NCBI GenBank assembly: GCA_019752635.1
Contig: JAIELX010000008.1
Coordinates: forward strand, 62,001-126,000
DNA: 64,000 nt
Direction: 5' to 3'
Origin: Candidatus Obscuribacterales bacterium
Lineage (GTDB): Bacteria > Cyanobacteriota > Vampirovibrionia > Obscuribacterales > Obscuribacteraceae
In this document: piece after piece, positions 1 to 9,144 of the stretch
Position numbering within the stretch: position 1 is the stretch's first letter
Layout of the letters: every line of letters begins with the position of its first letter
Notes under the pieces: model-generated
What the model was told of the DNA's origin: nothing
Seen by the model: the letters and a program-made list of their open reading frames with translations, nothing else
Database searches by the model: none
Translations under genes and position numbers: made by a program

Positions 1-1107
1 AGTTTTGTAGATATCATCGAATTGACCGAGAACGACAAGTTCTTGTCGATTCTGCCGCTAAACCACCTTTTCGAACTAACAGGAGGATTCCTGGGCATTC
101 TCAACAAGGGAGCAACGGTGTGCTTCTGTCACAGTCTCTTCCCTCAAGAAATCATTCGTATGATGCATGATGAGAAGATTTCAGGCATGGTGGGAGTACC
201 TCTATTCTTCAAATCGCTGAAAGGCGGAATCGAAAGAGAAGTGAAGAAGAAGGGACCCGACGAGCTGGCGCGCTTTCATGGCGCTCTAGAAAAAGCGGAA
301 GCGCTTCCCGTCGCTGAGCGTCGCAAACTTTTTGCTCCGGTGCTCGAAGCACTTGGCGGCGAATTGCGAGTGCTCATATCCGGTGGGGCGCCGCTTGAAG
401 ATGAGATTGCTCAGTTCTTCAATCGACTCGGCATTCATATGTTGCAAGGCTACGGCTTAACTGAGACCAGCCCGGTCATTAGCGGCAACGCGATCAAAGC
501 AAACAAAGTCGGTTCGGTCGGAAAGCCACTTCCCGGACTGGAAGTGCGCATCGATAAGAAAACAGCTTCCGACACGGAAGGTGAGATTCTGACTCGCGGA
601 CCACACCTGATGCAAGGTTATTACACCCGCGAAGACTTGACCAAAGAAGTGATCGATTCGGAAGGCTGGTTTCACACAGGCGATTTGGGACACCTTGATC
701 AAGACGGCTTCTTATACATCACCGGTCGAATCAAGAACATGATAGTGCTCGGCGGCGGCAAGAAAATCTTCCCGGAAGAGGTCGAAGCATGCTTGTCCCA
801 GTGTCCGCTAGTGAAAGAACTTTGCGTACTCGGGCACAAGTCTTCCAAAGAGGGCGGGTTCAAAGAAGGTACGGAAGAAGTAGTGGCGGTAGTAGTCCCT
901 GCCGATGCTGTTATCGCAGAACACAAAGATGACCCGCAAGCACTTCGAAAGACAATCGAGAAAGAACTCGACCAGTTAGCGGAACACCTCGCCTCGTACA
1001 AGAGACCGTCGCGAATTGTCATCAAGATGGACGAATTTGAAAAAACAGCAACAAGAAAAGTGAAAAGGAATACTGTCCAGGCGTGGCTTAGCGAGCAAAA
1101 GCCATAA
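1..1107 (+). CDS. AMP-dependent acyl-CoA/acyl-ACP synthetase, C-terminal part (5' end outside window)
   Basis: C-terminal 368 codons of an adenylate-forming (ANL) enzyme that activates a carboxylic acid, probably a fatty acid, as an acyl-adenylate. The reading frame is open from base 1, so the start lies outside the window. Visible family motifs are the A5-like YGLTETSP, the A7-like GWFHTGDLG followed by GRIKNMIVLGGGKKIFPEEVE, and a C-terminal lysine region (TATRKVKRN). Residue content resembles long-chain fatty acyl-CoA synthetases more than NRPS domains, because no carrier domain follows. A TPR gene and a 4'-phosphopantetheinyl transferase follow on the same strand, so the acid may be passed to a carrier protein; that link is inference. 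The exact substrate cannot be read from the sequence. Confidence 0.9.
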   Translation, partial: SFVDIIELTENDKFLSILPLNHLFELTGGFLGILNKGATVCFCHSLFPQEIIRMMHDEKISGMVGVPLFFKSLKGGIEREVKKKGPDELARFHGALEKAEALPVAERRKLFAPVLEALGGELRVLISGGAPLEDEIAQFFNRLGIHMLQGYGLTETSPVISGNAIKANKVGSVGKPLPGLEVRIDKKTASDTEGEILTRGPHLMQGYYTREDLTKEVIDSEGWFHTGDLGHLDQDGFLYITGRIKNMIVLGGGKKIFPEEVEACLSQCPLVKELCVLGHKSSKEGGFKEGTEEVVAVVVPADAVIAEHKDDPQALRKTIEKELDQLAEHLASYKRPSRIVIKMDEFEKTATRKVKRNTVQAWLSEQKP

Positions 1108-1196
1108 ATTTCGCAACCCGCTTGACATTCCGGTTTGCTACGCCCCTCTTTTCTGCGAGAATATGGCGGTGTAGCCGCCGCTTCAGGAAATGAAGA

Positions 1197-2159
1197 ATGA
1201 CCACCCAAACCCAACAGCTTCTTGACGAAGCCTATGTAGCTCTTGATTCGGAAGAACCGGATCGCGCGCTGGATCTCGGCAAGAAATTGCTCGAAATGAA
1301 GCAAGTCCGGGGGTTTGAGATCGTCGCACTTGCCCTGGACCAGCAGGGTAAATCTGATGAAGCAATTTCGGCGCTTCAGACCGGGGTAACCAAAGCACCG
1401 GATGCATTTCCGCTGTGGCAATTGCTGGGGAATTTCTTCTCCGAGCGCAATCGCTTCAATGATGCAAAAGAGGCGTACACCCGTGCGCTCAGCTGCACCG
1501 GAGCTGACACGGACGCAATCAACTATGATCTGGCAGTTATGTTACGCAGCGCCGGACAAACTCTGGAAGCGCTGGGCATCTGCGACCAGTTCGCCAATCC
1601 GGAATGGGGAATAAAAGTCCGCACGCTCCGAGCTTCATTGCTGAACAACGCCGGTCGCTGCGAGGAAGCAGCACAAGTAGCGCTGGCCGATATCGCCGAG
1701 CTTCTGAACCAGCCGGAAGTGTCGGAAGACGAAATGCTGGACCTCGCCCAAAACTACTCGGAACTTGGTCGCGCCAACTGGCTTGGTCGGCGCGACGGAA
1801 ACGCCGCATTCGAGAATGCCTGCAAGGCACTGGAGTGGGATCGCTCAGACCCCTCGGCCCTGTGGTTGATTCGCGAATTGATGTCGATGAAAACACCCTC
1901 GTCTCACTGGTTCCGCATTGAGTTAAGCGGGCAATGGCATTTCCCTCTCGAGCCGGATCAATTACCGCCCCCCTTTATCGCCAGCTATGACATAGTTGCT
2001 GATACCGTGGATGATGCCTTGCGTTATGCTCAAAATATCGAGCCGCCGGAAATCAGAGAATCAATGATCGTGACCGCAGCTGAAGACAAGGGATTGCACG
2101 CGGAGCACCTGCAAGGCGTCTATTGGAGGAGCCCGTACGCTTTTCTCGCCGACGAGTAG
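1197..2159 (+). CDS. TPR-repeat protein
   Basis: A 320-aa soluble protein with no signal peptide. The N-terminal ~230 residues carry helix-turn-helix pairs of TPR type (spaced A/G/Y positions, for example in DEAISALQTGVTKAPDAFPLWQLLGNFF). The last ~90 residues are acidic and less repetitive, with no recognised domain. It starts at an ATG 89 bp after the acyl-activating gene, behind a weak AGGAAA. It runs directly into the phosphopantetheinyl transferase gene, so the three genes may be one transcript. TPR proteins are generally protein-binding scaffolds; no partner can be named. Confidence 0.8.
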   Translation: MTTQTQQLLDEAYVALDSEEPDRALDLGKKLLEMKQVRGFEIVALALDQQGKSDEAISALQTGVTKAPDAFPLWQLLGNFFSERNRFNDAKEAYTRALSCTGADTDAINYDLAVMLRSAGQTLEALGICDQFANPEWGIKVRTLRASLLNNAGRCEEAAQVALADIAELLNQPEVSEDEMLDLAQNYSELGRANWLGRRDGNAAFENACKALEWDRSDPSALWLIRELMSMKTPSSHWFRIELSGQWHFPLEPDQLPPPFIASYDIVADTVDDALRYAQNIEPPEIRESMIVTAAEDKGLHAEHLQGVYWRSPYAFLADE

Positions 2160-2809
2160 TGATTGATATCTTCGATACCGAAAGACTAGCGCAATCTCTC
2201 GGAAACGCCGTGAGAACGCCCCTGCGATTTCGCATAATTTCCGGCGATTTCGAATCACTTCCGCTCTCGAACGCTGAAAGCGCGGCGTATGAAGGTTACA
2301 CGAACCCTCGTCGCAAGCAGTCGTGGCTGCGTGCGCGATGTGCTCTAAAAGAACTTATGGCGACGATAGGCGAACGCACCGATACTAGCCTTGTGCCGTT
2401 CCCCGATAAACGCTACTCAATCTCTCACGCGGGGGAGATTGCAGTAGCAGTTGCTCGCCTGGATGACGATCCGCAAGGCATGGGCGTCGATCTCGAAATT
2501 TGCCGATCCCTAAAAGCAGGATCGGAGCGGTTCTTTCTCAATACAACTGAAAGAGAATGGATTCACGCGTGCAACGAGGCTCAGCGAGACGACGAACGCA
2601 TCAGACTATGGACGGTCAAGGAAGCAGTGTACAAGAGCGATTGCATTGCGCAAGACGGCGTGTTCAAGAACTACGGCATGGATTCACCCTGCGAGCATTT
2701 CGGCAACGTCAAGCTCGAATCAGAGCAAGGCGAAACTCGGCAGTTTCGTTATGCAAGCACTCGACTCACCAATGAGCTCTGGCTCACGGTAAGCTTGCTC
2801 GAAGGTTGA
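2123..2809 (+). CDS. 4'-phosphopantetheinyl transferase (Sfp/AcpT type)
   Basis: Transfers 4'-phosphopantetheine from CoA to a serine of a carrier protein. The Sfp-family signature is present: MGVDLEIC supplies the first metal-binding Asp/Glu and RLWTVKEAVYK supplies the WxxKEAxxK motif, with a Phe-rich stretch and a conserved Glu (TEREW) between them. The length of 228 aa is normal for the family. The listed start is a TTG inside the end of the upstream TPR gene. A GTG at 2159 that overlaps the upstream TAG stop by one base is an equally reasonable start and would shorten the protein by 12 residues. The neighbouring acyl-activating enzyme fits a role in lipid or polyketide carrier modification. 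Confidence 0.88.
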   Translation: MEEPVRFSRRRVVIDIFDTERLAQSLGNAVRTPLRFRIISGDFESLPLSNAESAAYEGYTNPRRKQSWLRARCALKELMATIGERTDTSLVPFPDKRYSISHAGEIAVAVARLDDDPQGMGVDLEICRSLKAGSERFFLNTTEREWIHACNEAQRDDERIRLWTVKEAVYKSDCIAQDGVFKNYGMDSPCEHFGNVKLESEQGETRQFRYASTRLTNELWLTVSLLEG

Positions 2810-2814
2810 GCCAC

Positions 2815-4341
2815 CTATTCTCCGTGCTTTATACGCGCTATCAGTTTAGCGACCTGCTTGCTGCCGAACAAATCGCGATCCTTTTCGTAGAGCGCTGCGG
2901 CCTTCTCCAAATCCTCAAGCGCGCCGGTCTTGTCCCCCAGGGCACGCTTGGCTTGTCCACGAAACTTATAACAAACGGTAGTATCTTTGCCGTTCTTAAT
3001 TGACGCGGTGAAGTCTTCAATCGCAGCAGCATAGTTCTTTTGCACAATATGTTCCAGACCACGATCAAGATAGGCACCGGAAGTGGTCGGCTCGATTGCA
3101 ATAGCTTTGCTAAAATCAGCAACCGCTTTCTCCGAGTTGCCGTGTCGCGAATAAACCAGCCCGCGAGCTTCATAGAGGCTCGCCGGAGCTCCACCGGCCG
3201 ATAAGTCGATCGCCTGAGAATAATCCTTGATTGATTCGTCACAATAACCCAATTCAAGATTGGCCTTCGCACGTAGCGCATGCAGGCGCGCATCAGCCGG
3301 TGTGATTTCAATTGCCCGACTCAAGTCATCACGAGCAAGCTCAAACGAAGACATGGACATGTAGAGCTCCGCACGCCATTTGTACGCTTCAAGACTGTCA
3401 GGGGAAGCTAGAATCGCATCGGTAAACTCTTTGATGGCCGAAAGATGATCGCCCGCGCGTTCAAGGTCAAGTCCGCGACCTATCAGCTTGGTTGCGATCG
3501 CTGAATGCTTGCCGTTGAGCTTGATTATCTCCGCGAGGTTGTCGCCGGTATCAGTCCTCGCTACGTTCAGGTCCTTGTCTTTAGCCAGGTAGGCTTTATC
3601 CAATTCAACCGCTTTGTGCAAGTCTTCAATTGCTTGATCTTTCATATTCTTGCGCTTGAACACTTGCGCACGCAAGAAGTAAGCATGAGGCTGCGCCGGA
3701 TCCAATTTCAGCGCACGCTCAAGATCACGCAACGATTTGTCGTCTTCGCCGAGCGCCAGATAGGCCTCTGCTCGTCCGATGAATGCCAACGATGCCTTCG
3801 GGTCCGACTTGATTGCCGAACTAAAATCATCAAGGGCTCTTTCATAATTCTTCAATCCAAAATGTGCCTTGCCTCTGCAAATCGAAATGGCAAGACTGTT
3901 TGGCTTATCGAATTCCAGGGCTTTGTCCAGATCAGCTAAAGCCAGGTCGAACAAGCCCTCTTCGATGCGCGCTAAACCGCGCTGCAGGTACAACACACCG
4001 CGCGTCGGAGCCAACTTGATGGCATCGGTGTAGTCATTGATGGCTCCGGCAAAGTTCGCTTGCGAGAATTTACCCAAACCTTCTGCCTGAAGCCGTTCAA
4101 CTTCGCTCTCGGCAAAAGGCGGTTGATCATCCGGCGTGTTGGCGGACAGGTAGTGCGTGGTGCGATCGCGACAGGTCGCACCACTGATAGTGGCAGCGCG
4201 CTGCGCGGCGTCAGGCTCGGAGGGGGTTGTCGGAACGCCGGAAACTCCGGCCTCAGCGCTGAACATCGACGAACTTACAACGACGCTTACAAAAGCGACC
4301 AGCCCGGCAACCAAGAATTTTTTTGTCAATTTGCTTGTCAT
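2815..4341 (-). CDS. Exported TPR-repeat protein
   Basis: A 508-aa protein with an N-terminal signal peptide: a basic start, a hydrophobic stretch and an AEA-type cleavage site near residue 31. At least ten TPR units follow, from about residue 80 to the C-terminus, many with the pattern A...Y..RG.A....G....A..D...A. It probably acts in the periplasm or at the outer membrane as a binding scaffold. It converges on the phosphopantetheinyl transferase gene, with only 5 bp between the stops. Similar exported TPR proteins occur at 48150-49310 and 55270-56223, so this is a paralogous family in the genome. No catalytic domain is visible. Confidence 0.85.
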   Translation of the reverse strand: MTSKLTKKFLVAGLVAFVSVVVSSSMFSAEAGVSGVPTTPSEPDAAQRAATISGATCRDRTTHYLSANTPDDQPPFAESEVERLQAEGLGKFSQANFAGAINDYTDAIKLAPTRGVLYLQRGLARIEEGLFDLALADLDKALEFDKPNSLAISICRGKAHFGLKNYERALDDFSSAIKSDPKASLAFIGRAEAYLALGEDDKSLRDLERALKLDPAQPHAYFLRAQVFKRKNMKDQAIEDLHKAVELDKAYLAKDKDLNVARTDTGDNLAEIIKLNGKHSAIATKLIGRGLDLERAGDHLSAIKEFTDAILASPDSLEAYKWRAELYMSMSSFELARDDLSRAIEITPADARLHALRAKANLELGYCDESIKDYSQAIDLSAGGAPASLYEARGLVYSRHGNSEKAVADFSKAIAIEPTTSGAYLDRGLEHIVQKNYAAAIEDFTASIKNGKDTTVCYKFRGQAKRALGDKTGALEDLEKAAALYEKDRDLFGSKQVAKLIARIKHGE

Positions 4342-4468
4342 ATAGATACGATTGCCAAAAAAGAGCAGTCCTGAATTGTAACCTCTATTCCATACTTTAT
4401 GTGCGGGGTTTACCAGGGTCCAACGTTACATGGTCCGCGTGGAGAAATTGTGAGGGCATTCAAACTCA

Positions 4469-4975
4469 ATGATAGTTGTCATCACTGGAGTTTCAGGCTC
4501 AGGTAAGAGCTCCGTCGGAAGAAAGCTTGCCGAGCGGTTAGGCTGTCGATTCTATGACGCGGACGACTTTCACAGCCAGAGCAACATAGACAAGATGACG
4601 CGCGGCGAGGCACTAACCGATGAGGATCGCGCGCCGTGGTTACAGAGTATGCGCAAAGCTATCACTCACTGGAACGATCTCGGTGAGTCGGCGGTTCTAG
4701 CTTGCTCGGCGCTCAAGCGCTCCTATCGCGAGACCTTAATCGGCGGACTAAACAACGCCGTGCTGGTCTATCTGAAGGCCGGCGCCGAAACAATCTCAGC
4801 CCGACTAAAACAGCGCCAGGGACACTTTATGAAAGCCAACATGTTGGCAGGACAGTTTTCAACCCTGGAAGAACCGGACGACACAGAAGCCATCATTGTC
4901 GATGGAGCAAAAACAATTGAAGAAATTGTCGCTAAGCTGTCATCACAACTGAAAGCAGCAAAATCAGAGAGCTAA
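4469..4975 (+). CDS. gntK: Gluconokinase
   Basis: A 168-aa P-loop kinase that phosphorylates D-gluconate to 6-phosphogluconate, feeding the pentose phosphate or Entner-Doudoroff routes. The Walker A GVSGSGKSS is at residues 7-15. The family-specific block YDADDFHSQSNIDKMTRGEALTDEDR follows, and later CSALKRSYR and the QRQGHFMKANMLAGQF lid region match GntK proteins. It is full length. It starts with ATG 128 bp from the divergent TPR gene and appears to be a single-gene unit. No gluconate transporter or regulator lies nearby. Confidence 0.93.
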   Translation: MIVVITGVSGSGKSSVGRKLAERLGCRFYDADDFHSQSNIDKMTRGEALTDEDRAPWLQSMRKAITHWNDLGESAVLACSALKRSYRETLIGGLNNAVLVYLKAGAETISARLKQRQGHFMKANMLAGQFSTLEEPDDTEAIIVDGAKTIEEIVAKLSSQLKAAKSES

Positions 4976-5198
4976 GGATACTTACCGGACATAAAGGAAG
5001 ATCATTAAAGAGGCTGTCAAGCAATTGAAGCCGCAGATTATGAAATGATAAACTTGCCTACAAAGTCAAATCAAAAAAGTCTCGTCGAGCCCGCAAGGGT
5101 TTGAGCCTTTTCCTGCAAGCGGAATCCCTCTCGCCGATAACAACGTTGCTCCGGAGTGAGCGGCGTGTTTCCGGTTCTGCCTTATCGAAAGCGGTCAA

Positions 5199-7685
5199 AT
5201 GGAAGATTTAGCAGTGGTGGCATTGGGCTGTCTCTTGCACGACATCGGCAAGATAGTTCAACGCGCGGACGATACGCCACTCCGGCAGGGGCACTCACGA
5301 TTCGGCGCCGACCTGATTCAATCCGCCGGCTTGCTGAAGGAAAGCAAGTATTGGTCTCTCGTTTTCGAAAGCATTCGCTATCATCACGCTAAGTACATAG
5401 AGGAACGGGCACATTCGCAGCTGTCCGCAAGAATCGCTTGCGAAGCCGATAAGTTTGTTGCCGAAACGACCGCTCGCGATGCAGCAGGCTTTCCATTGGA
5501 AGAGACGGAGTATCCGACTGAAATCAAATGGGAGCGTCACCGCAAACTCGATTCAGTATTTGCACTCTTGCAAACAGCCAATGGCAAAGAACCCGCGCGA
5601 GCTTACTTTCCGCTAGCCCTGCTCGAGGGCAGACGGATAACGTTGCAACGGTGTCCTCACCCGGAAGAAACAAAGATCGAAGATCGCGCGCCAGAATGTT
5701 ACTCGCACATGCGCGACCTCGCAGTGTCACCCATAGTGGCATACCTGCAAGGGCGCGATCCGCGTTCGGCCTTGCTGGTCAATGACGTGTCTCGTTACTT
5801 GGAAAATCATTTGAGCTTTGTTCCTGCTGAGTGCGTGACCGACGAACCTTGCTACATATCTCTTTTCGACCATATGTCTTTGAGCGCCGCTACCGGCAGC
5901 GCAATCTACCTCTGGTTGAAAGAGATGCACCCGGAAGCGCTCATCGGCGAAAACAAAGAACTACCCGATAAGGGCACGCTGGAAAACTCTCCCCTGTTTC
6001 TGATTTTGACAGCCCGGGTCCAAGGTGCCCGCAGGTTCATTTTCGAAGGCGGCTGTCACGCGCAGGCACGCGACAGGAGCACAGCCAAGACTGCCATGTG
6101 CGGACCGCCGGCCATGAAAGCCAGAGCCCGCTACGTGGACCTCTTCCGGGAGTGGATGGCGGAACAATTCTTGCGGGCGTGCGGACTCACGCGGAACAAC
6201 TTGCTTCTTTCCTCCGGAAATCAATTTTTTCTCCTGCTGCCGAATACTCCGCAAACTTTGGCGATGGCCGCGCGTATGCAAGTGCGCGCTAACGAATGGT
6301 TGCTTGAGACACTCGGCGGACTAATGCATCTGGTGCTCGATTGCACCGAAGTAAACGACAACGATCTCAGAGTGCAGCACGACGTAAAATCGAATCACAA
6401 ATCTCTCTTCGAGCTTACTGCCGAAAAAATGCAGTCTTCTAAGGAGCCGTACCGCGGAATGCTGAAGTCTGTCTTTGCGGAACGCAAGCCGCACCGACAG
6501 TGTTCAATGTGCGGGCAAGACCGATTACCGACGGATGTCAACCCCGACAGCGTGCATTGCCTTGTTTGTGTCGCCGTTACAACTGTTGATTCAGTGGCAA
6601 CCGAATTTGATTCCATGCTCGAAGCTCCTTACCGGCTCTCGGGCACCGCCACAACGACCGGAGCCTTCCCGATCTGGAATCAAGCAAGCGCAAAATTCGA
6701 AACCGGCGCACTTTCTCTTTCACGGGATGACGATGCTTTACTCGTAGCAACGCCACGCGGTCTTCCCTCCCCAATCCGCACAACAGTCATTTTCGGTCCG
6801 TTCGCAGTAATGCACGCAAGGATCACGCAGCCCCCCGGCTCAGAAAAGGTTTCAGCGGCATTAAAACACTCGTTCCAGCGCGAGCTTATTCTAAAACGAT
6901 ACATCGAGCGCTTCGTTCGCAACTACATTGATGAGTTCAAAGCCGAAAGAGATCCGGCTCCGTTTGCTCGCATCGAACGCATTATTTGCTCACCAGAAGA
7001 TCTGGTATTCACCGGACCGGCGGACAAACTGATTGATTTCGCCATTCAGTTTCAACAACGCCTGCATAAGTTCAGTTCTGGAACCCTGACACTGAGTTGC
7101 GGTGTGGCCGTAACACGCGATGCAAACCGCAGATACGCCTTACAGAAACTGGCCATAAGGGCTGAGGAGCTAGACCGCATCACAAACAGCGGCATGTGCG
7201 TCGATTTCGACACTGAATCACCCGGCAGCTCACATGTGCAGGCAGTCAATTGGCACGACTGGCGTCGAGAAGTGCGCCCGCTCATGCACGACCTGCAAAG
7301 ACTTAAAAGTCGCAATACAGCAGCAGCTCCACTCTGGAACAAGATGCTGAATTTTGTACTTGGCTCCACTTCCGGTTCCTTCTATCAACTGCTATACACG
7401 GTTGCGCGCGTCGACGAGCGAGCACCGGACTTACAAGCCGATCCTTTATGGCAACGATTCAAGCGTCACAGGCTCCTGCCGCTCGGAAGCCGCAACTCAG
7501 ACCCGCGACAGCGCCAAATTTTAGCGGCAGCCTTGCTTTGGGTCGAATTGACCCGAAAAACGAACCATAGCAATCCTGTTTCATCAGCAGATTCGAACGC
7601 GGAAGTCCTTGATCCCGCTGCCGATGTCGAACCGCCAATGATGGCGGAAGAAGAGCCGGACACCTTGACGGTGGGAGGGGGATAA
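5199..7685 (+). CDS. cas10: Cas10/Csm1, large subunit of a type III-A-like CRISPR complex, cyclase motifs lost
   Basis: An 828-aa Cas10-family protein, the signature subunit of type III CRISPR interference complexes. The N-terminal HD nuclease motif is intact (HDIGK, H14-D15, then GHSRFGADL), so single-stranded DNA cleavage is plausible. A Cys4 zinc knuckle is at C435, C438, C454 and C457. The palm region is recognisable by its order: a degenerate first palm (VQGARRFIF, then SSGNQFFLLLPNT), a second palm, and LTLSCGVAV. The second-palm catalytic GGDD is replaced by SPED (598-601), and the usual DxDN strand reads FAVMHARITQ (535-544). Cyclic oligoadenylate synthesis is therefore unlikely. It is first in a tight operon with csm2 (TAA directly followed by ATG). 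The 223 bp upstream hold no gene and no repeat array. Confidence 0.92.
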   Translation: MEDLAVVALGCLLHDIGKIVQRADDTPLRQGHSRFGADLIQSAGLLKESKYWSLVFESIRYHHAKYIEERAHSQLSARIACEADKFVAETTARDAAGFPLEETEYPTEIKWERHRKLDSVFALLQTANGKEPARAYFPLALLEGRRITLQRCPHPEETKIEDRAPECYSHMRDLAVSPIVAYLQGRDPRSALLVNDVSRYLENHLSFVPAECVTDEPCYISLFDHMSLSAATGSAIYLWLKEMHPEALIGENKELPDKGTLENSPLFLILTARVQGARRFIFEGGCHAQARDRSTAKTAMCGPPAMKARARYVDLFREWMAEQFLRACGLTRNNLLLSSGNQFFLLLPNTPQTLAMAARMQVRANEWLLETLGGLMHLVLDCTEVNDNDLRVQHDVKSNHKSLFELTAEKMQSSKEPYRGMLKSVFAERKPHRQCSMCGQDRLPTDVNPDSVHCLVCVAVTTVDSVATEFDSMLEAPYRLSGTATTTGAFPIWNQASAKFETGALSLSRDDDALLVATPRGLPSPIRTTVIFGPFAVMHARITQPPGSEKVSAALKHSFQRELILKRYIERFVRNYIDEFKAERDPAPFARIERIICSPEDLVFTGPADKLIDFAIQFQQRLHKFSSGTLTLSCGVAVTRDANRRYALQKLAIRAEELDRITNSGMCVDFDTESPGSSHVQAVNWHDWRREVRPLMHDLQRLKSRNTAAAPLWNKMLNFVLGSTSGSFYQLLYTVARVDERAPDLQADPLWQRFKRHRLLPLGSRNSDPRQRQILAAALLWVELTRKTNHSNPVSSADSNAEVLDPAADVEPPMMAEEEPDTLTVGGG

Positions 7686-8426
7686 ATGAGTAACGAGCAG
7701 CAAAAAGCCGACGGGGGCAGCGGTGAACAAGAAGGTGGCGGCGCCGAAAGCCCGAACCGCGCCGCACAGCAAAACGACAGTGAACGTCCCGTTAGCGGCC
7801 AGCAGCAAGTCGGCGGTGAACGCCATGGCGGCGGAGAACGCTCAAGCGGGAGCAGCGGACGACCGGGCGGCGGACGCCAAGGCAGCGGTGGTCGCCAGGG
7901 TGGCAATCGCGAAGGCGGTGGCAATCGCGATGGCAGCGGGAGAATGCGCCCGAAAGGTCCGGGGCAACAACAGCCACAACGCTCGCAACAAAGACCGCAA
8001 GCCCCCAGACCTGCTCTTGTTAGCGGAAAGCTTGTTGAACTTTTCCGCGCTGGTGAAGAATCAACCCAAGACCTGGTCCAGCTTGCACACGACTTCGCAT
8101 CACAGACCGGTCACGTAAAGCATCATCAATTGCGCAACTTGCTCGATTTGGTAATTTGGGCGAAACAAAGCCATCACGAAGGCAAAGACTCCATCCTGGC
8201 GGCTCCCGTAAAGGGACGCCTGGCGTGTCTCCGTCCACGAGTGGCCTACATGGCTGCTCGCGAGCGGGGACTACTTTCCTTACGTGACGAACTCGACCTG
8301 CTGCTTAAAGATAAGGAAGCATTCACTCGCGGAGCCGACCTCGATAGACTCTACACCTTCGTAGCAGCCGTAGTGGCATACCATAAGTTTGAAGAAGTCA
8401 CACGCGAACATCAACGAAGCAAGTAG
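7686..8426 (+). CDS. csm2: Csm2, small subunit of the type III-A complex, with a Gly/Arg/Gln-rich N-terminal tail
   Basis: A 246-aa protein in two parts. Residues ~114-246 match Csm2, the small helical subunit that lines the crRNA-target duplex. Typical stretches are HHQLRNLLDLV, LRPRVAYMAAR and FVAAVVAYHKFEE near the end. Residues 1-112 are a low-complexity tail rich in Gly, Gln, Arg and Ser, with repeated GGGxRxG and GGRQGG motifs resembling RGG boxes. Csm2 proteins are normally about 120-150 aa, so the tail is an extra part. The gene starts immediately after the cas10 stop. An alternative start inside the tail cannot be excluded, but the tail stays in frame throughout and no strong internal ribosome site is seen. 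Confidence 0.88.
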   Translation: MSNEQQKADGGSGEQEGGGAESPNRAAQQNDSERPVSGQQQVGGERHGGGERSSGSSGRPGGGRQGSGGRQGGNREGGGNRDGSGRMRPKGPGQQQPQRSQQRPQAPRPALVSGKLVELFRAGEESTQDLVQLAHDFASQTGHVKHHQLRNLLDLVIWAKQSHHEGKDSILAAPVKGRLACLRPRVAYMAARERGLLSLRDELDLLLKDKEAFTRGADLDRLYTFVAAVVAYHKFEEVTREHQRSK

Positions 8427-8437
8427 AGGAGACGAAA

Positions 8438-9142
8438 ATGCCTTTTGCCGGAAGACTAACAATTCGCGGAACGATCACGGTACTGAGCGGCTTACACATA
8501 GGCGCTGGAATCACTGGCGGCATCGGACTGATCGATACTCCGCTTGTTCGGGATCCACTAACTCGTCGCCCGATCGTACCGGGCTCATCCCTCAAAGGTC
8601 GCCTGCGCCACGCGTTGGAACTGTTGGTTGGAGCACATCATCCCGAGGTGTCAAGACTCTTCGGCGCTCCAACCGATCACAGTTCGAAAGAACGCACAAG
8701 ACTTTTCGTCAGAGACGCAGTATTGACGGCTCAATCAGCCTCCAAACTTGAATCCATGGATACAGACTCACTGTATGTAGAGATCAAGTCCGAAAACAGA
8801 ATCAATCGGGCCAGCGGCGTCGCTGAACACCCCCGGCAAATAGAACGACTCCCGGCCGGAGCAATTCTGAATCTGGAAATGGTCTACAACCCTGACTCAA
8901 CCGATCAAGTCAGCGACGATCTGCAAAACCTGGCAGCCGCGCTGGACTTTATCGAAGACGAATACCTCGGCGCAAACGGATCCCGTGGATACGGCAAAGT
9001 AGCGTTTCAAATTTCCAGCCTTGAGTGGAAATCGCTGGATCACTATAAAACGCGCCAACGCGCTAACGCGAAAGACGCAACGACCAGCTGGGTGCAAGAA
9101 GCAGTTGAACTAGTAAAATCTCCGGCAACAGCGGGAGCCTGA
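8438..9142 (+). CDS. csm3: Csm3, backbone RAMP subunit and target-RNA nuclease
   Basis: A 234-aa Cas7-family RAMP protein that forms the helical backbone of the Csm complex and cuts target RNA at 6-nt intervals. The family signature is clear: IGLIDTPLVRDPLTRRPIVP then GSSLKGRLRHALE. D33 in LID corresponds to the catalytic Asp of characterised Csm3 proteins, so RNase activity should be kept. A Gly-rich RAMP loop (EDEYLGANGSRGYGKV) lies near the C-terminus. It starts at an ATG behind a strong AGAGGAGA ribosome site, 11 bp after csm2. Confidence 0.93.
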   Translation: MPFAGRLTIRGTITVLSGLHIGAGITGGIGLIDTPLVRDPLTRRPIVPGSSLKGRLRHALELLVGAHHPEVSRLFGAPTDHSSKERTRLFVRDAVLTAQSASKLESMDTDSLYVEIKSENRINRASGVAEHPRQIERLPAGAILNLEMVYNPDSTDQVSDDLQNLAAALDFIEDEYLGANGSRGYGKVAFQISSLEWKSLDHYKTRQRANAKDATTSWVQEAVELVKSPATAGA

Positions 9143-9144
9143 AC

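Noticed and set aside
1122-1127. Perfect TTGACA before the TPR gene as a promoter
   Set aside because: No -10-like hexamer at 15-19 bases; left out of the features.
699-1421. Minus-strand ORF opposite the acyl-activating gene
   Set aside because: Shadow of a clear plus-strand family protein; no motifs of its own.
5025-5052. TTGAAG / GATAAA as the promoter of the cas operon
   Set aside because: Both boxes match only partly; too weak to list.
7466-7924. Pro-rich minus-strand ORF opposite csm2
   Set aside because: Mirror of the Gly/Arg-rich csm2 tail codons; crosses the cas10-csm2 junction and has no start signal.
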